A stretch of 64,000 nucleotides of DNA, from the NCBI GenBank assembly GCA_963545205.1, contig CAUUHW010000007.1:1-64000 (forward strand). Reading direction: 5' to 3'. Position numbers and translations under genes: made by a program. Source of the DNA: CAUTYU01 sp963545205. GTDB lineage: Bacteria; Desulfobacterota; Desulfovibrionia; Desulfovibrionales; Desulfomicrobiaceae. Positions within the stretch are counted from its first letter, which is position 1. Every line of letters starts with the position of its first letter. Shown here piece by piece: positions 27,991-37,515 of the stretch. Under the pieces are notes generated by a model. It did not search any database and had not been told where the DNA came from. It was given only the letters and a program-made list of their open reading frames with translations.

Positions 27991-29178
27991 ATGCCTGACC
28001 GTGACACGTTCTATCTGGACGCTCTCAAGTCCTTGCGAGACAACAAACAGTTCAGAAAACGATCAGACCTTGAACAGGGGACAGAGCTGTTTGTGACCTC
28101 TAACAGTCGCCGTGTCCTGAATCTGGCCTCAAACAATTACCTTGGTCTGGCTGCTCACCCGGCTCTGCGCCAGGCCGCGCAAAAAGCCATTACAGAGTAC
28201 GGCACGTCAAGCTCGGCATCCAGGCTGGTCAGCGGCAATTTCAGGCTGCTTGACACGCTGGAAAATGAACTTTGCCATTTTCACGGCTGTCAGTCAGCTC
28301 TGGTACTCAACTCCGGTTACGCCGCCAATCTGGCCGTGTGCACCGCTCTTGCCGGCCGCCACAGTGTTATTTTTTCCGACAGGCTCAATCACGCCAGCAT
28401 CTCGGATGGTATTTTACTTTCACGGGCTAGACATGTCCGTTATCGCCATGGCGACATGAGCCATCTCCTTTTTCAACTGAAAAAATACAACCAGGCCGGC
28501 CATAAGCTGCTTTTTACCGATTCGGTGTTCAGCATGGATGGCGACCTGGCTGATCTGCCGGCCCTGGCCCGTATCTGCCATGACCACAACACACTTTTGC
28601 TTGTTGATGAGGCGCATGCCACCGGCATCTATGGCCGGGGCAGGGGGCTGAGCCATGAACTCGGCCTGGAAAAAGAGGTTGACGTCTTAACAGGGACGTT
28701 CAGCAAGGCACTTGGCTCACAGGGCGGTTATCTACGCGCGAAACAATCACTTGTTGACATGGTTGTCAACGCAGGCAGAACCTGTGTTTTTTCAACAGCC
28801 CCGCCGCCCGCTGTTGTGGGAGCCAACCTGGCCGCGCTCGACCTTGTCGTGGCCCACCCTGAGCAGGGAAAAGAACTCCTGACCCGGTCGAAACAGGTAC
28901 GAAGCGCCGCGCGTGAACAGGGCTTACAAATCAGCGGCACCAGCCATATTCTTCCTGTGTTGCTGGGCGGCAATGAACAGACTATTGCCAGTCAGCGCCT
29001 GCTTTTTGAACAGGGAGTTCTGGTCGCGGCCATTCGTCCTCCGGCGGTTCCCCAAGGTACAGCCCGTTTACGTCTGGCACTGCGGGCAGACATGCGACAC
29101 GACCATATTCATCTTTTGTTGCAGGGCCTGGCGTCTGTTGCCCAACACCAGCCGCAAAAACCGGTATGCCAGGCCTGA
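27991..29178 (+). CDS. bioF: 8-amino-7-oxononanoate synthase
   Basis: 395 residues, PLP-dependent alpha-oxoamine synthase. It condenses pimeloyl-ACP (or -CoA) with L-alanine. Visible: ASNNYLGLAAHP, GTSSSASRLVSGN, the cofactor Asp in LLVDEAHATGIYG and the PLP-Lys in TGTFSKALGSQGGY. Its 3' end overlaps the esterase gene by 13 bases. Confidence 0.94.
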   Translation: MPDRDTFYLDALKSLRDNKQFRKRSDLEQGTELFVTSNSRRVLNLASNNYLGLAAHPALRQAAQKAITEYGTSSSASRLVSGNFRLLDTLENELCHFHGCQSALVLNSGYAANLAVCTALAGRHSVIFSDRLNHASISDGILLSRARHVRYRHGDMSHLLFQLKKYNQAGHKLLFTDSVFSMDGDLADLPALARICHDHNTLLLVDEAHATGIYGRGRGLSHELGLEKEVDVLTGTFSKALGSQGGYLRAKQSLVDMVVNAGRTCVFSTAPPPAVVGANLAALDLVVAHPEQGKELLTRSKQVRSAAREQGLQISGTSHILPVLLGGNEQTIASQRLLFEQGVLVAAIRPPAVPQGTARLRLALRADMRHDHIHLLLQGLASVAQHQPQKPVCQA

Positions 29179-29789
29179 CCTTTGTTTCCGGCTGGGCCGG
29201 TTACCGCCGGCTTTTTGACGGGCTTGCATGTCAGCAATTTTTTCTGCCGTTCATTGACTGCGCACCTGAAGCACTGTGCGCCCGGCTGCGCGCGGGCAGC
29301 AGCGACATACTCGCGGGCTGGTCCTTTGGCGCGTTCTGCATCCTGCGCGATCTGCCGCAGCTGCTGCCAAGGTACAAAAAAATTGTTTTGTTTGCTCCGT
29401 TTCTGTCCTTTTCCCGCTGGCACGAAAAACAGGATTTAGACCGCCTGACAACAGCTCTGGCAACCCACCCGCAAACAGCCCTGCACGCGTTTTGGCGGAC
29501 ATGCGGCTGTGAGCGAGCCTGCCGGATTCCTGCAAAGGATTATCCCCTGCTGCGCGCAGGCCTGACCTGCGTTCAGGAAAGCCGGGCTTTGCCCGCGGCC
29601 TGTTCAGGCACCCAACTCACATTCGTGCACGGCGGCAAGGACAAAATCGTACCACCCAGGGCCACTCAGGAACTTCAACAGTCCTACCCGGAGGCCGCGA
29701 CCTGTTTTTTGCCCCAAAACGGCCACTGGTTCAGCCCCCGAAAAATACATGAGTTCTGCCATGAAACAGCGCATTCAAAACGCCTTTAA
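29166..29789 (+). CDS. Pimeloyl-ACP methyl ester esterase, BioH/BioG-like
   Basis: 207-residue alpha/beta hydrolase. The triad can be placed: Ser53 in GWSFGA, Asp159 in HGGKDKIVPP and His187 in NGHW. It is shorter than BioH and close in size to BioG. Its place between bioF and bioC is strong evidence that it removes the methyl group from pimeloyl-ACP methyl ester, closing the BioC pathway. Subfamily (BioG, BioH, BioV) cannot be fixed without alignment. Confidence 0.8.
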   Translation: MPGLTFVSGWAGYRRLFDGLACQQFFLPFIDCAPEALCARLRAGSSDILAGWSFGAFCILRDLPQLLPRYKKIVLFAPFLSFSRWHEKQDLDRLTTALATHPQTALHAFWRTCGCERACRIPAKDYPLLRAGLTCVQESRALPAACSGTQLTFVHGGKDKIVPPRATQELQQSYPEAATCFLPQNGHWFSPRKIHEFCHETAHSKRL

Positions 29790-30510
29790 CCGCGCAGCTT
29801 CCACATACGGGCAGGTCGCACGCGTGCAAAAACAGATCGCCGAACACGCGGCAAGCCTTGTGCCGCGAAAAAAATACAGAAATATCCTTGAAATCGGGTG
29901 CGGCAACGGACAAAGCACCCAAGCCCTTCAATCCCGCCTGGGCTGCGAGAGCTATTGTGCCCTTGATCTGGCTCCAAACATGCTCAAACAGGCCAGACTG
30001 CAATGCCCCCGTGCTTTCTACCTTGCCGCTGACGGAGAAAACCCGCCCCTGCGCCGGCATAGCTTTGACCTTCTTTTTTCCACGTCATGCGTGCAGTGGT
30101 ACCTGAACCCTGAAAAATCACTCAGCGACAACCTCGCCCTTCTGGTCAGGGGCGGACATTTTTCCCTGAGCATGTTCATAAAGGGAACATTTTACGAAAT
30201 AGAAGAGTGCAAAAGACAAACAGGGTACGGCTCTGTTCTTGAACTGCGTGACCAGCAGGAATACATTGAAATTTTTGAAAAAAAATCAAAAATACACGAA
30301 TGCGTGGCCAGGGATTATACTGTGTTCTACAATTCCTTTTACGATTTCGCTAAACAAAACAAACAATCAGGGGCATTTACCACCAGCTCTCCAACCTACG
30401 GCAACAAGAGAAAAAAAGAAGATTTCATAGCAACCTACACCAGATTATACGGCAGGGAAGATAAAATTCAGGTGACGTATAAGGCCCTTTTTATCAGCGG
30501 AACGGCGTAA
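29761..30510 (+). CDS. bioC: Malonyl-ACP O-methyltransferase BioC
   Basis: 249 residues from the preferred ATG at 29761 (another ATG lies 12 bases before). Class I SAM methyltransferase: the N-terminus IQNAFNRAASTYG is typical of BioC, the SAM loop is ILEIGCGNG (42-50), and SFDLLFSTSCVQWYLNP matches the BioC post-II region. It methylates malonyl-ACP so that fatty-acid synthesis can build pimeloyl. The start overlaps the esterase gene. Confidence 0.88.
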   Translation: MKQRIQNAFNRAASTYGQVARVQKQIAEHAASLVPRKKYRNILEIGCGNGQSTQALQSRLGCESYCALDLAPNMLKQARLQCPRAFYLAADGENPPLRRHSFDLLFSTSCVQWYLNPEKSLSDNLALLVRGGHFSLSMFIKGTFYEIEECKRQTGYGSVLELRDQQEYIEIFEKKSKIHECVARDYTVFYNSFYDFAKQNKQSGAFTTSSPTYGNKRKKEDFIATYTRLYGREDKIQVTYKALFISGTA

Positions 30511-30587
30511 AATTTCACCTTTTTTTTCAATGCCGTTATCAAAAAAAACGACTAGCCAGCTTCCCCCCAATATATTACTTCTTCGGA

Positions 30588-30613
30588 TTATCTGAAATAT
30601 CATTTTCAGATAA
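30588..30613. promoter_or_regulatory. Perfect 10-bp inverted repeat (operator-like)
   Basis: TTATCTGAAA, six-base spacer TATCAT, then TTTCAGATAA. Spaced 78 bases after bioC and 53 before the decayed receptor gene. AT-rich and without a T-run, so it looks more like a dimeric regulator site than a terminator. It does not match the BirA operator I know. Confidence 0.45.
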
Positions 30614-30666
30614 ATCAGAATACCCCCTTTTAGTTACCAAATTTTTACGACCTTTTTAAGTGCGTT

Positions 30667-31759
30667 ATGCATATATCGTTGAAAACCAAAATCCTACTGG
30701 GGTTGCTTGCCCCGCTTGTTATTATCAGTGGCGGTATTCTCAGCTACTCCTGAACCATGGCCCCATGATGTTGTCGGCAGGAGCTTACGCAATTTTTACA
30801 AACTTGTATTCAGAAGCCATGCAGCATATAGGGTCTCACCGAACGCGTCCAGTCAATCCCTCTGGGCCAAAAAGGATTTGTCATTTTGCTTCAGGACGAC
30901 GGGACAATTCTGGCCAATCCGCACAACGCAAAAACAATTTTCAAAAAGATAGGGAAGCTGGAATAGAAAGCCTATCACACTGTTTTCAGGCAACAAACAC
31001 CCTCTCTAAAAGTTCATCTGGACGGCCGTGAATATCAGACAATTTACTGTACTTCGCCAGCTCTTGATCGGATTTATCTGTCAGGATGAAATCATGAGCC
31101 CTGTTTACCAGACCATTTCCAAATTCATACTCACCCTTCTTGTCGGCATAGCAGTTATAAGCGCTTTCATCTCTTTCTTTATCAATAAAAATAGTTGCCA
31201 GCCGATGCACACGACGGTGACTACAAGGGACAGATCAAAAACAAACGGCGAGACAAACTCGGTCAGATCTTTACCGCGCTTAACGATATGTCCGCCACTC
31301 TGAGCGAAAACATGCAGACCATCATCACCCAGACAAACGAGGCCAGGAAAGAAGCGAAAGAAGCCGAAGAAGCGAGCGTTGCCACAAAGACCGCACTCCA
31401 GAAAGCTGAAACAGCCAAAGCAGACGGTATGCACCAGGCCGGCAGCCAGCTTGAGGGCATAGCCGAAGAAATAAGCAGCTCCAGTATCAATATCACCGAA
31501 CGGACGAATAAAATCCATGACGGAGTTGACGTGCAAAAACCGCATCCAGTCAACAGCAACGGCTATGGAGGAAATGAATGCCGCGGCCGCCAAACAGCAA
31601 TCCGTGACCAGCGAGGAAATCAATCACTCCCTGGAAGAAATCAGCTGTGTGGCCACTGACACGAAAACCAGTGTTGCTGAAGCACAAGAGCGCATCAGCA
31701 GCTTAAACGCCCAGATGGACAATTTAAACGGACTCATCAGACAGCTCAAAAACGCGTAA
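30667..31759 (+). pseudogene. Methyl-accepting chemotaxis protein, decayed
   Basis: Opens with a normal receptor N-terminus (MHISLKTKILLGLLAPLV) but meets TGA after 28 codons. Receptor pieces then appear in changing frames: a ligand-domain piece (LLQDDGTILANPHN), a second membrane segment (KFILTLLVGIAVISAF), a HAMP-like and coiled part (DKLGQIFTALNDMSATL), and the signalling part STATAMEEMNAAA in yet another frame, ending NGLIRQLKNA. The highly conserved hairpin tip is missing between TAMEEMNA and SLEEIS. Several frameshifts plus an internal deletion mean it cannot make a working receptor. Confidence 0.85.
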
Positions 31760-31776
31760 AAATCCGCATAACATAA

Positions 31777-31810
31777 CTGGCTGCCCTGTTTTCAAAATAT
31801 GGGCAGCCAG
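31777..31810. terminator. Strong hairpin after the MCP pseudogene
   Basis: Perfect 10-bp stem CTGGCTGCCC/GGGCAGCCAG, with TTTT/AAAA able to pair inside the loop. No long T-run on either side, so it is a terminator candidate or an RNA-stability hairpin. Confidence 0.45.
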
Positions 31811-31955
31811 AATCCAAAACCTGTTCTCAGGCAAACAGCAGCATTTTTTACCTTGCCAAAAAGGAGGAGGACGCATAAAATCTTTTTTGCAAACAGAAAA
31901 AAAACATTTATATACAACAAGTTACAACAACGAATAATGGACAGCAAAACGCGGT

Positions 31956-32609
31956 ATGTCTCAGACAAAAAATAACCGGACAGCAATGCACCCTCTATCA
32001 GAAGAAATTCTTGACTACGCCAGGGAAGGCTCGCGGCTGCGGGAACAATTTTTTCAAACCTGTGAGCAGGAATTGATTGAAGCCGGAAAAAAGGCTGCCA
32101 TCTGCCTGGCCAGGGGCAACAAGATACTTTTTTGTGGCAACGGCGGCAGCGCGGCTGACGCCCAGCATCTGGCAGCGGAACTGTCCGGTCGTTTTGAATT
32201 CAAACGCCCCGGACTGGCCGGGCTGGCCCTTACGACCGATACTTCCGCTCTTACCGCAATCGGCAATGATTTTGGTTTTGACCAGATCTTTGAACGCCAG
32301 ATTCAGGCCCTGGGACATGCTGGGGACATGCTGGTCGGCATTTCCACTTCAGGCCGCAGCCCTAATGTCTTACGGGCTCTCCAGGCTGCGGCCAAACAAG
32401 GTATGGACTGTGTGGGGCTCTGCGGACTGGACATTTCCCACATGGCAGATTCATGCTGTTTTGTTTTTTCCGTCCCAGCCACCAGAACAGCCCTGATCCA
32501 GGAAATCCATATTGCTGCCGGACACATGCTCTGCCACCTGATTGATCATTTTCTCTTTACGGCTGTAAACGAAATAGAACCATATCTTACGTCCAGTCAG
32601 GACGAATAA
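31956..32609 (+). CDS. gmhA: Sedoheptulose-7-phosphate isomerase
   Basis: 217 residues, SIS domain. It makes D-glycero-D-manno-heptose 7-phosphate, the first step to LPS core heptose. Key segments: ILFCGNGGSAADAQHLAAEL, DTSALTAIGNDFGF, VGISTSGRSPNVLRAL, and the EIHIAAGHMLCHLID end. A second ATG at 31986 would give a length nearer the family norm. Implies a heptose-containing LPS. Confidence 0.92.
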   Translation: MSQTKNNRTAMHPLSEEILDYAREGSRLREQFFQTCEQELIEAGKKAAICLARGNKILFCGNGGSAADAQHLAAELSGRFEFKRPGLAGLALTTDTSALTAIGNDFGFDQIFERQIQALGHAGDMLVGISTSGRSPNVLRALQAAAKQGMDCVGLCGLDISHMADSCCFVFSVPATRTALIQEIHIAAGHMLCHLIDHFLFTAVNEIEPYLTSSQDE

Positions 32610-32643
32610 TCCTGGCCTCATATTGACAATACAAGGGGAGATT

Positions 32644-32892
32644 ATGCCTATCTACGAATATACCTGCAAACACTGTCACAATGAATTCGAAGAAATTGTG
32701 CTGGACGAAAAAAATACTGTTTCCTGCCCTGACTGTGGCAGTCAGGAAATTTCACGCCTGATGTCCGGTTTCCGCCACCGTTGTGGCGGCCCGATTGTCA
32801 GCGGCTCTCCGAGCTCAAGAGCGATTACCACGCGCGGCACGAGCTCGTGCGCCGGTTGTTCCGGCGGAAGCTGCTCGTCCTGCGGGAGTTGA
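32644..32892 (+). CDS. FmdB-family zinc-ribbon protein
   Basis: 82 residues starting MPIYEYTCKHCHNEFEE, with CPDC as the second zinc pair. The tail is rich in Cys, Ser and Gly (CAGCSGGSCSSCGS), which could bind extra metal. GGGGAG precedes the ATG. It stops one base before hemC. A paralogue lies at 5546-5839. Confidence 0.85.
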   Translation: MPIYEYTCKHCHNEFEEIVLDEKNTVSCPDCGSQEISRLMSGFRHRCGGPIVSGSPSSRAITTRGTSSCAGCSGGSCSSCGS

Positions 32893-32893
32893 A

Positions 32894-33841
32894 ATGGAAA
32901 AACTAACTATTGCCACCAGAGGAAGCAGGCTGGCTTTGTGGCAGGCGGAATTTATCCGTGACCAGATCACAAAACGCTATCCGCAGCTTCCTGTAGAATT
33001 GCGCATCATCAAAACCAAGGGCGACATTATTACAGATGTCCCTCTGGCCAAGGTTGGCGGCAAGGGACTGTTTGTCAAGGAAATTGAAGAAGCGCTTCTG
33101 GACGGTACGGCAGACATCGCTGTTCACAGTATGAAAGACGTTCCGGCGGACCTGCCGCCTGGACTTTGTATCGGCGTTATTCCCGCCAGAGCCGATTACA
33201 GTGACACCTTGCTGTCCTGGAAATTTTCAGGTCTGGCGGGCCTGCCCGCCAATGCCAGGATTGGTACCAGCAGCCTGCGCCGACAGGCACAGCTGAAAGC
33301 CTTGCGTCCTGATTTAAGCATAATTAACCTGCGGGGCAATCTGGACACCCGCCTCCAGAAACTTCAAGACGGTGGATACGACGCAATCATTGTTGCCACA
33401 GCCGGACTGACTCGTCTGGGGCTGACAGCCCCACACGCGCAGCGACTTGAACCTCCTGATTTTTATCCGGCCATTGCCCAAGGCGCGCTTGGCATAGAAT
33501 TTTTAGAAAACCGCCGGGAGCTGGCCGAACTCCTGCAATTTCTTGATGATCCGGCTTCACGCTCCTGTGTGGAAGCGGAACGGGCTTTCCTTTTCGGACT
33601 TGATGGAGGCTGTCAGGTTCCAATCGCCGGTCTGGCCAAACTGGAAAACAACAGACTGGAACTGTGCGGAATTGTTTGTGACCTGACCGGTCGCAAAATC
33701 CTGCGCCGCAGAACCGGCGAAATTGAACAAAAACAAAAAATTGGTTCCATGCTGGCCAAAGAAGTTCTGGCCGCCGGAGGCAAGGAAATTCTTTCCCGTC
33801 TGCACGCGAACCATTTGAGCAACCTTAGTAAAAAACAATGA
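32894..33841 (+). CDS. hemC: Hydroxymethylbilane synthase
   Basis: 315 residues from ATG at 32894; longer in-frame starts run back into the FmdB gene. It polymerises four porphobilinogens. Hallmarks: TIATRGSRLALWQAE, KEIEEALLDGTADIAVHS (the catalytic Asp region), GTSSLRRQAQL and the dipyrromethane-binding Cys near residue 240 in DGGCQVPIAG. Overlaps accC by 4 bases (ATGA). Confidence 0.95.
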   Translation: MEKLTIATRGSRLALWQAEFIRDQITKRYPQLPVELRIIKTKGDIITDVPLAKVGGKGLFVKEIEEALLDGTADIAVHSMKDVPADLPPGLCIGVIPARADYSDTLLSWKFSGLAGLPANARIGTSSLRRQAQLKALRPDLSIINLRGNLDTRLQKLQDGGYDAIIVATAGLTRLGLTAPHAQRLEPPDFYPAIAQGALGIEFLENRRELAELLQFLDDPASRSCVEAERAFLFGLDGGCQVPIAGLAKLENNRLELCGIVCDLTGRKILRRRTGEIEQKQKIGSMLAKEVLAAGGKEILSRLHANHLSNLSKKQ

Positions 33842-35250
33842 AAAAAACACATACTGTCCTTATTGCCAATCGGGGCGAAATCGCCATGCGTATCATGCGG
33901 GCCTGCCACAAGCTCAATATCTCGTTTGTTGCTGTTACAACAGAGGCAGACAAGCACAGTGAGCACTGCGCGCTGGCCCGGACACTTGGCGGAGAAAAAA
34001 GTCTGTACCGCATCAGCTCCTATCTTGATGCCAATGAACTGTTATCCGTAGCCGATGTCAGCGAAGCAAGCGCGATACACCCTGGCTATGGTTTTTTTGC
34101 CGAGGATTACCGCTTTGCCCGCCGTGTCACCCAGCGCCGCAGGCCCCTTATCTTTATCGGGCCGTCATGGCAGGTCATTCACGAACTCGGAGACAAGATC
34201 AACACCAAGCGCCTGGCCCGAAAACTCGGCGTTCCAACAGTTCCCGGTTCCGACCGTCCGGTTACCAACGAAATGGAAGCCGAGGCTATTGCCGAGTCTC
34301 TGTTCGCCTTTCAAAAAGAACAGAAGATTCAGCAGCCGGTTGTCCTGATCAAGGCCGCTGCCGGCGGGGGTGGTATGGGCATTGAAGAAATAGAAGACCT
34401 GGACGAATTCCGCTCAACCCTGCGCCGCATTAAGAACTACGCCCGCCGTCAGTTCAGAGACGAAAGCGTGTTGATAGAACAGCGGATTTTTAACTTTAAT
34501 CATCTTGAGGTTCAGATTCTGGGCGACCGCGAAGGTCAAAATATTGTCCACTTCGGAACAAGGAACTGCACAATCCAGAGCACTGGCAAACAAAAACGGA
34601 TTGAAATCGCTCCTGGTTTTGCTCCGCAGGAATTCGCCTACGCCTTTGACGCGGCAAAGCTCCTGAGCGACATCACGGAATACTCCCTGCGCATGGCCCA
34701 TGAAGTAAAATATAACAGTGTCGGAACCTGGGAATGGATTGTCAGCCCAACCGGCAGCCCCTTTTTAATGGAGGTCAACACCCGTATTCAGGTTGAAAAC
34801 GGAGTTTCCGCCATTATCTCAAAATGTAAAAACCAGCCTGTTGACCTGATTGCCGAACAGATCCGGTGCGCTTTGGGAAGTCCTCTTGGCTACAGCCAAA
34901 AAGATATTCAACAGGGCGGTATCGGCATTGAGTACCGAATTATCGCTGAAGAACCCGAGCAGAATTTTATTCCTTGGGTCGGACGGATTGACGAATTTCG
35001 CTGGCAGCAGCAACCCTGGGTCCAGATGTATACCCAGATTCCAACAGACAAATCCTATGACATTCCTACGGACTTTGACCCCAATCTGGCACTGGCCATT
35101 GTCTGGGGGCAGGATCTGCAACAGGCAAAACAGCGGGGCAAGGAATTTCTCGACACATTGGTTCTGAAAGGGCAGGACTCCAAAGGCGGGCCTCTTTGTT
35201 CCAATATCGCCTACTTGCGGCAAAAAACGGACGATATTTTGAAAGCGTAG
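33838..35250 (+). CDS. accC: Biotin carboxylase
   Basis: 470 residues, ATP-grasp. It carboxylates the biotin on the carrier protein. N-terminal LIANRGEIAMRIMRAC and HPGYGFFAED, the ATP loop AAAGGGGMGIEE, HLEVQILGD and the EVNTRIQVENGVSA motif are all visible. Followed by the carboxyltransferase and a biotinyl-domain protein, giving a full carboxylase set. Confidence 0.9.
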   Translation: MKKTHTVLIANRGEIAMRIMRACHKLNISFVAVTTEADKHSEHCALARTLGGEKSLYRISSYLDANELLSVADVSEASAIHPGYGFFAEDYRFARRVTQRRRPLIFIGPSWQVIHELGDKINTKRLARKLGVPTVPGSDRPVTNEMEAEAIAESLFAFQKEQKIQQPVVLIKAAAGGGGMGIEEIEDLDEFRSTLRRIKNYARRQFRDESVLIEQRIFNFNHLEVQILGDREGQNIVHFGTRNCTIQSTGKQKRIEIAPGFAPQEFAYAFDAAKLLSDITEYSLRMAHEVKYNSVGTWEWIVSPTGSPFLMEVNTRIQVENGVSAIISKCKNQPVDLIAEQIRCALGSPLGYSQKDIQQGGIGIEYRIIAEEPEQNFIPWVGRIDEFRWQQQPWVQMYTQIPTDKSYDIPTDFDPNLALAIVWGQDLQQAKQRGKEFLDTLVLKGQDSKGGPLCSNIAYLRQKTDDILKA

Positions 35251-35269
35251 AAAAAGCAGGAAACCATAT

Positions 35270-37504
35270 ATGAAAAAAGAAAAAATCGTCCAGAATCTGA
35301 AAAACCGGCTGGCCTATATCCAGGATATTTTCAGGACGGAAAAAAATACCAATGTCAGTCTGCTTGAAGCCAAGCTGAATGATTTTATCTCCAGTCAGGG
35401 CAGGCTTGACCCCGGTGTTGAACAACGCCAGTTGACAGAACTGAGAGGCCTGTTTGACTTTCTGGAACGCCAGCTTGAACAGCAGCTCACACCGATGCAC
35501 AAGGTACGTATTGTCCGTAACCCAACAAGAATCTGCCTGAAAGACATTCTTGAAAACGTGTATGACGATTATACTGAACTTGGTGGACAGGACGAATACA
35601 GCATAGACCCCAGCATGGTTATTGCCCGCGCGACAATTCACCGCCGGTCGGGGAAAAAAACACATAGCCAGATGGTCATGGTTATCGGACAGGAAAAAGG
35701 GCATGGTCAGGATTTCCGCAATGGCGGTTCTGTCAAACCCTGGGGCAATGCCAAGGCTCTCCAGTATATGAAAGTGGCTGAGGTTGAAAATCTGCCCATT
35801 CATACCTATATTTTTACTCCGGGTTCCTATCCCATAGAAGATTACCCTGGCGCGGCCCAGCAGATTGCCAAAAATCTGTACGAGATGAGCGGAATCAGAG
35901 TACCGGTTATATCGGTCATTTCCGAGGGCGGTTCCGGTGGGGCCGAAGCCATTGGACTGGCCGACAGACGTATCATGCTCTCACATGGTTACTACTCTGT
36001 TATTTCACCTGAAGGCGCAGCAGCCATTGAAGGCCGGCTGCGAGACGGCAAACGGGCTTCCAGCCAGCTTCTCAGCGATTGCGCCGCCAACCTGAAGATG
36101 ACGGCAACAGACAATCTGGAAATGGGCTATATTGACCAGATTCTGCAGGAACCCGTTCTGGGAGCCAGGTCTGAACACTATGAATTTTTCAGGAGCCTGC
36201 GACAGGAAATTCTGCGATCCACAGACGAGATTGTCCTTAGCACGCGCCGCCTGCAGCTGCTTCGCAGCTGGGCGGTCAAAAAACGGACAGACACGGAAAT
36301 CTATGTCCGCTGGGGCCTGGGTTCCGCAGCCAGAGACAAACTCATCAGAAAACGCTACAAAAAATATCGCGGTCTGGCCCAGACAGCGTACAGAGACAGA
36401 CGTTCTTTTGTTTTCAGGGTCTCAGACAGTGTGTTCAGTATATCAAGTGCTGTCTACACCTATTTCCGTTACGATTTTTTACGCCGCCAGCAGCAAAAGC
36501 TCAAACGGATTACCGAAGAGATGCAGGCGGAAGGCCAGATTGTGGTCAATCAGGCGGCCAATTACTGGACAAAAATAAAAAAACTGTTTCCAAGAGGGAA
36601 AGGGATACAAAAAAAAGAAAACGAGCTGACCCGTCTTTCTTCCTGGGACGAAAAAAAATCCAAAAATCAATGGCTGTATATCAGCCCGCAGGCCAAAGAG
36701 GACAGGGCTGTCAGCTGCCCAAACGCACACGTTCACGGCTGCCTCGACCAATGGGGGCCGGATCTTTTTGGCGAATGGGCCGGAGTATGCAGTTTTTGCG
36801 GCCATCATTTTCCAATGGAATATGAATGGTACCTGCATAACCTGTTTGATCAGGGCAGTGTGCACACGACCAACAACAGCATAGAATCAATCAACCCGCT
36901 CAACTTTCCGGGTTTTGAAGAAAAACTTGCTGCAGCCAAAGAAAAGACCGGACAAAAATCAAGCTGCATGACATTTGACGCCAGCATCAAGAACATAAAA
37001 CTCAGCGTGGCCATGTTCATGGCCGCGTTCAGAGGCGGCAGTGTGGGGGCGGCTGAGGGAGAAAAATTTATCAGGGCTATAGAACGCGCCCGCAGCAAAC
37101 ACTATCCGTTTCTGGCTTACGTGCACGGCACAGCCGGAATCCGTATTCAAGAAGGGACAAACGGTGTTATCCAGATGCCCCGCTGCACAATGGCTGTTCG
37201 GCGCTATATTGAAGCCGGAGGACTATATATTGTCCTGTACGACACCAATTCCTATGCCGGGCCGGTTGCCAGTTTTCTGGGGTGTTCACCCTACCAGTTC
37301 GCGGTACGTTCAGCCAATATCGGATTTGCCGGCCTTGGCGTTATCAAGGAAACAACCGGCCTTGATATTGCTCCTGATTACCACAATGTCTATAAGGCAC
37401 TTTCCCGTGGTCATATTCACGGAATCTGGGACAGACGGGAAATCCGTACCAATCTGTACCAGGCTCTGCAAACCATGGGTGGCAGAAACCTCTATTATCG
37501 TTAA
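35270..37504 (+). CDS. Fused acetyl-CoA carboxylase carboxyltransferase (alpha-beta)
   Basis: 744 residues. The N-terminal half resembles AccA: GQEKGHGQDFRNGGSVKPWG, FTPGSYPIEDYPGAAQQIA, and the oxyanion region SEGGSGGAEAIGLADR. The C-terminal half resembles AccD, with a Cys-rich stretch around residues 483-511 ending CSFCGHHF, like the AccD zinc ribbon, then a crotonase-type core with YVHGTAGIRIQEG. So one chain carries alpha then beta, as known in Desulfovibrio-type bacteria. It transfers the carboxyl group from carboxybiotin to acetyl-CoA; another acyl-CoA substrate cannot be excluded. Confidence 0.85.
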   Translation: MKKEKIVQNLKNRLAYIQDIFRTEKNTNVSLLEAKLNDFISSQGRLDPGVEQRQLTELRGLFDFLERQLEQQLTPMHKVRIVRNPTRICLKDILENVYDDYTELGGQDEYSIDPSMVIARATIHRRSGKKTHSQMVMVIGQEKGHGQDFRNGGSVKPWGNAKALQYMKVAEVENLPIHTYIFTPGSYPIEDYPGAAQQIAKNLYEMSGIRVPVISVISEGGSGGAEAIGLADRRIMLSHGYYSVISPEGAAAIEGRLRDGKRASSQLLSDCAANLKMTATDNLEMGYIDQILQEPVLGARSEHYEFFRSLRQEILRSTDEIVLSTRRLQLLRSWAVKKRTDTEIYVRWGLGSAARDKLIRKRYKKYRGLAQTAYRDRRSFVFRVSDSVFSISSAVYTYFRYDFLRRQQQKLKRITEEMQAEGQIVVNQAANYWTKIKKLFPRGKGIQKKENELTRLSSWDEKKSKNQWLYISPQAKEDRAVSCPNAHVHGCLDQWGPDLFGEWAGVCSFCGHHFPMEYEWYLHNLFDQGSVHTTNNSIESINPLNFPGFEEKLAAAKEKTGQKSSCMTFDASIKNIKLSVAMFMAAFRGGSVGAAEGEKFIRAIERARSKHYPFLAYVHGTAGIRIQEGTNGVIQMPRCTMAVRRYIEAGGLYIVLYDTNSYAGPVASFLGCSPYQFAVRSANIGFAGLGVIKETTGLDIAPDYHNVYKALSRGHIHGIWDRREIRTNLYQALQTMGGRNLYYR

Positions 37505-37515
37505 GTGAAAGACTG

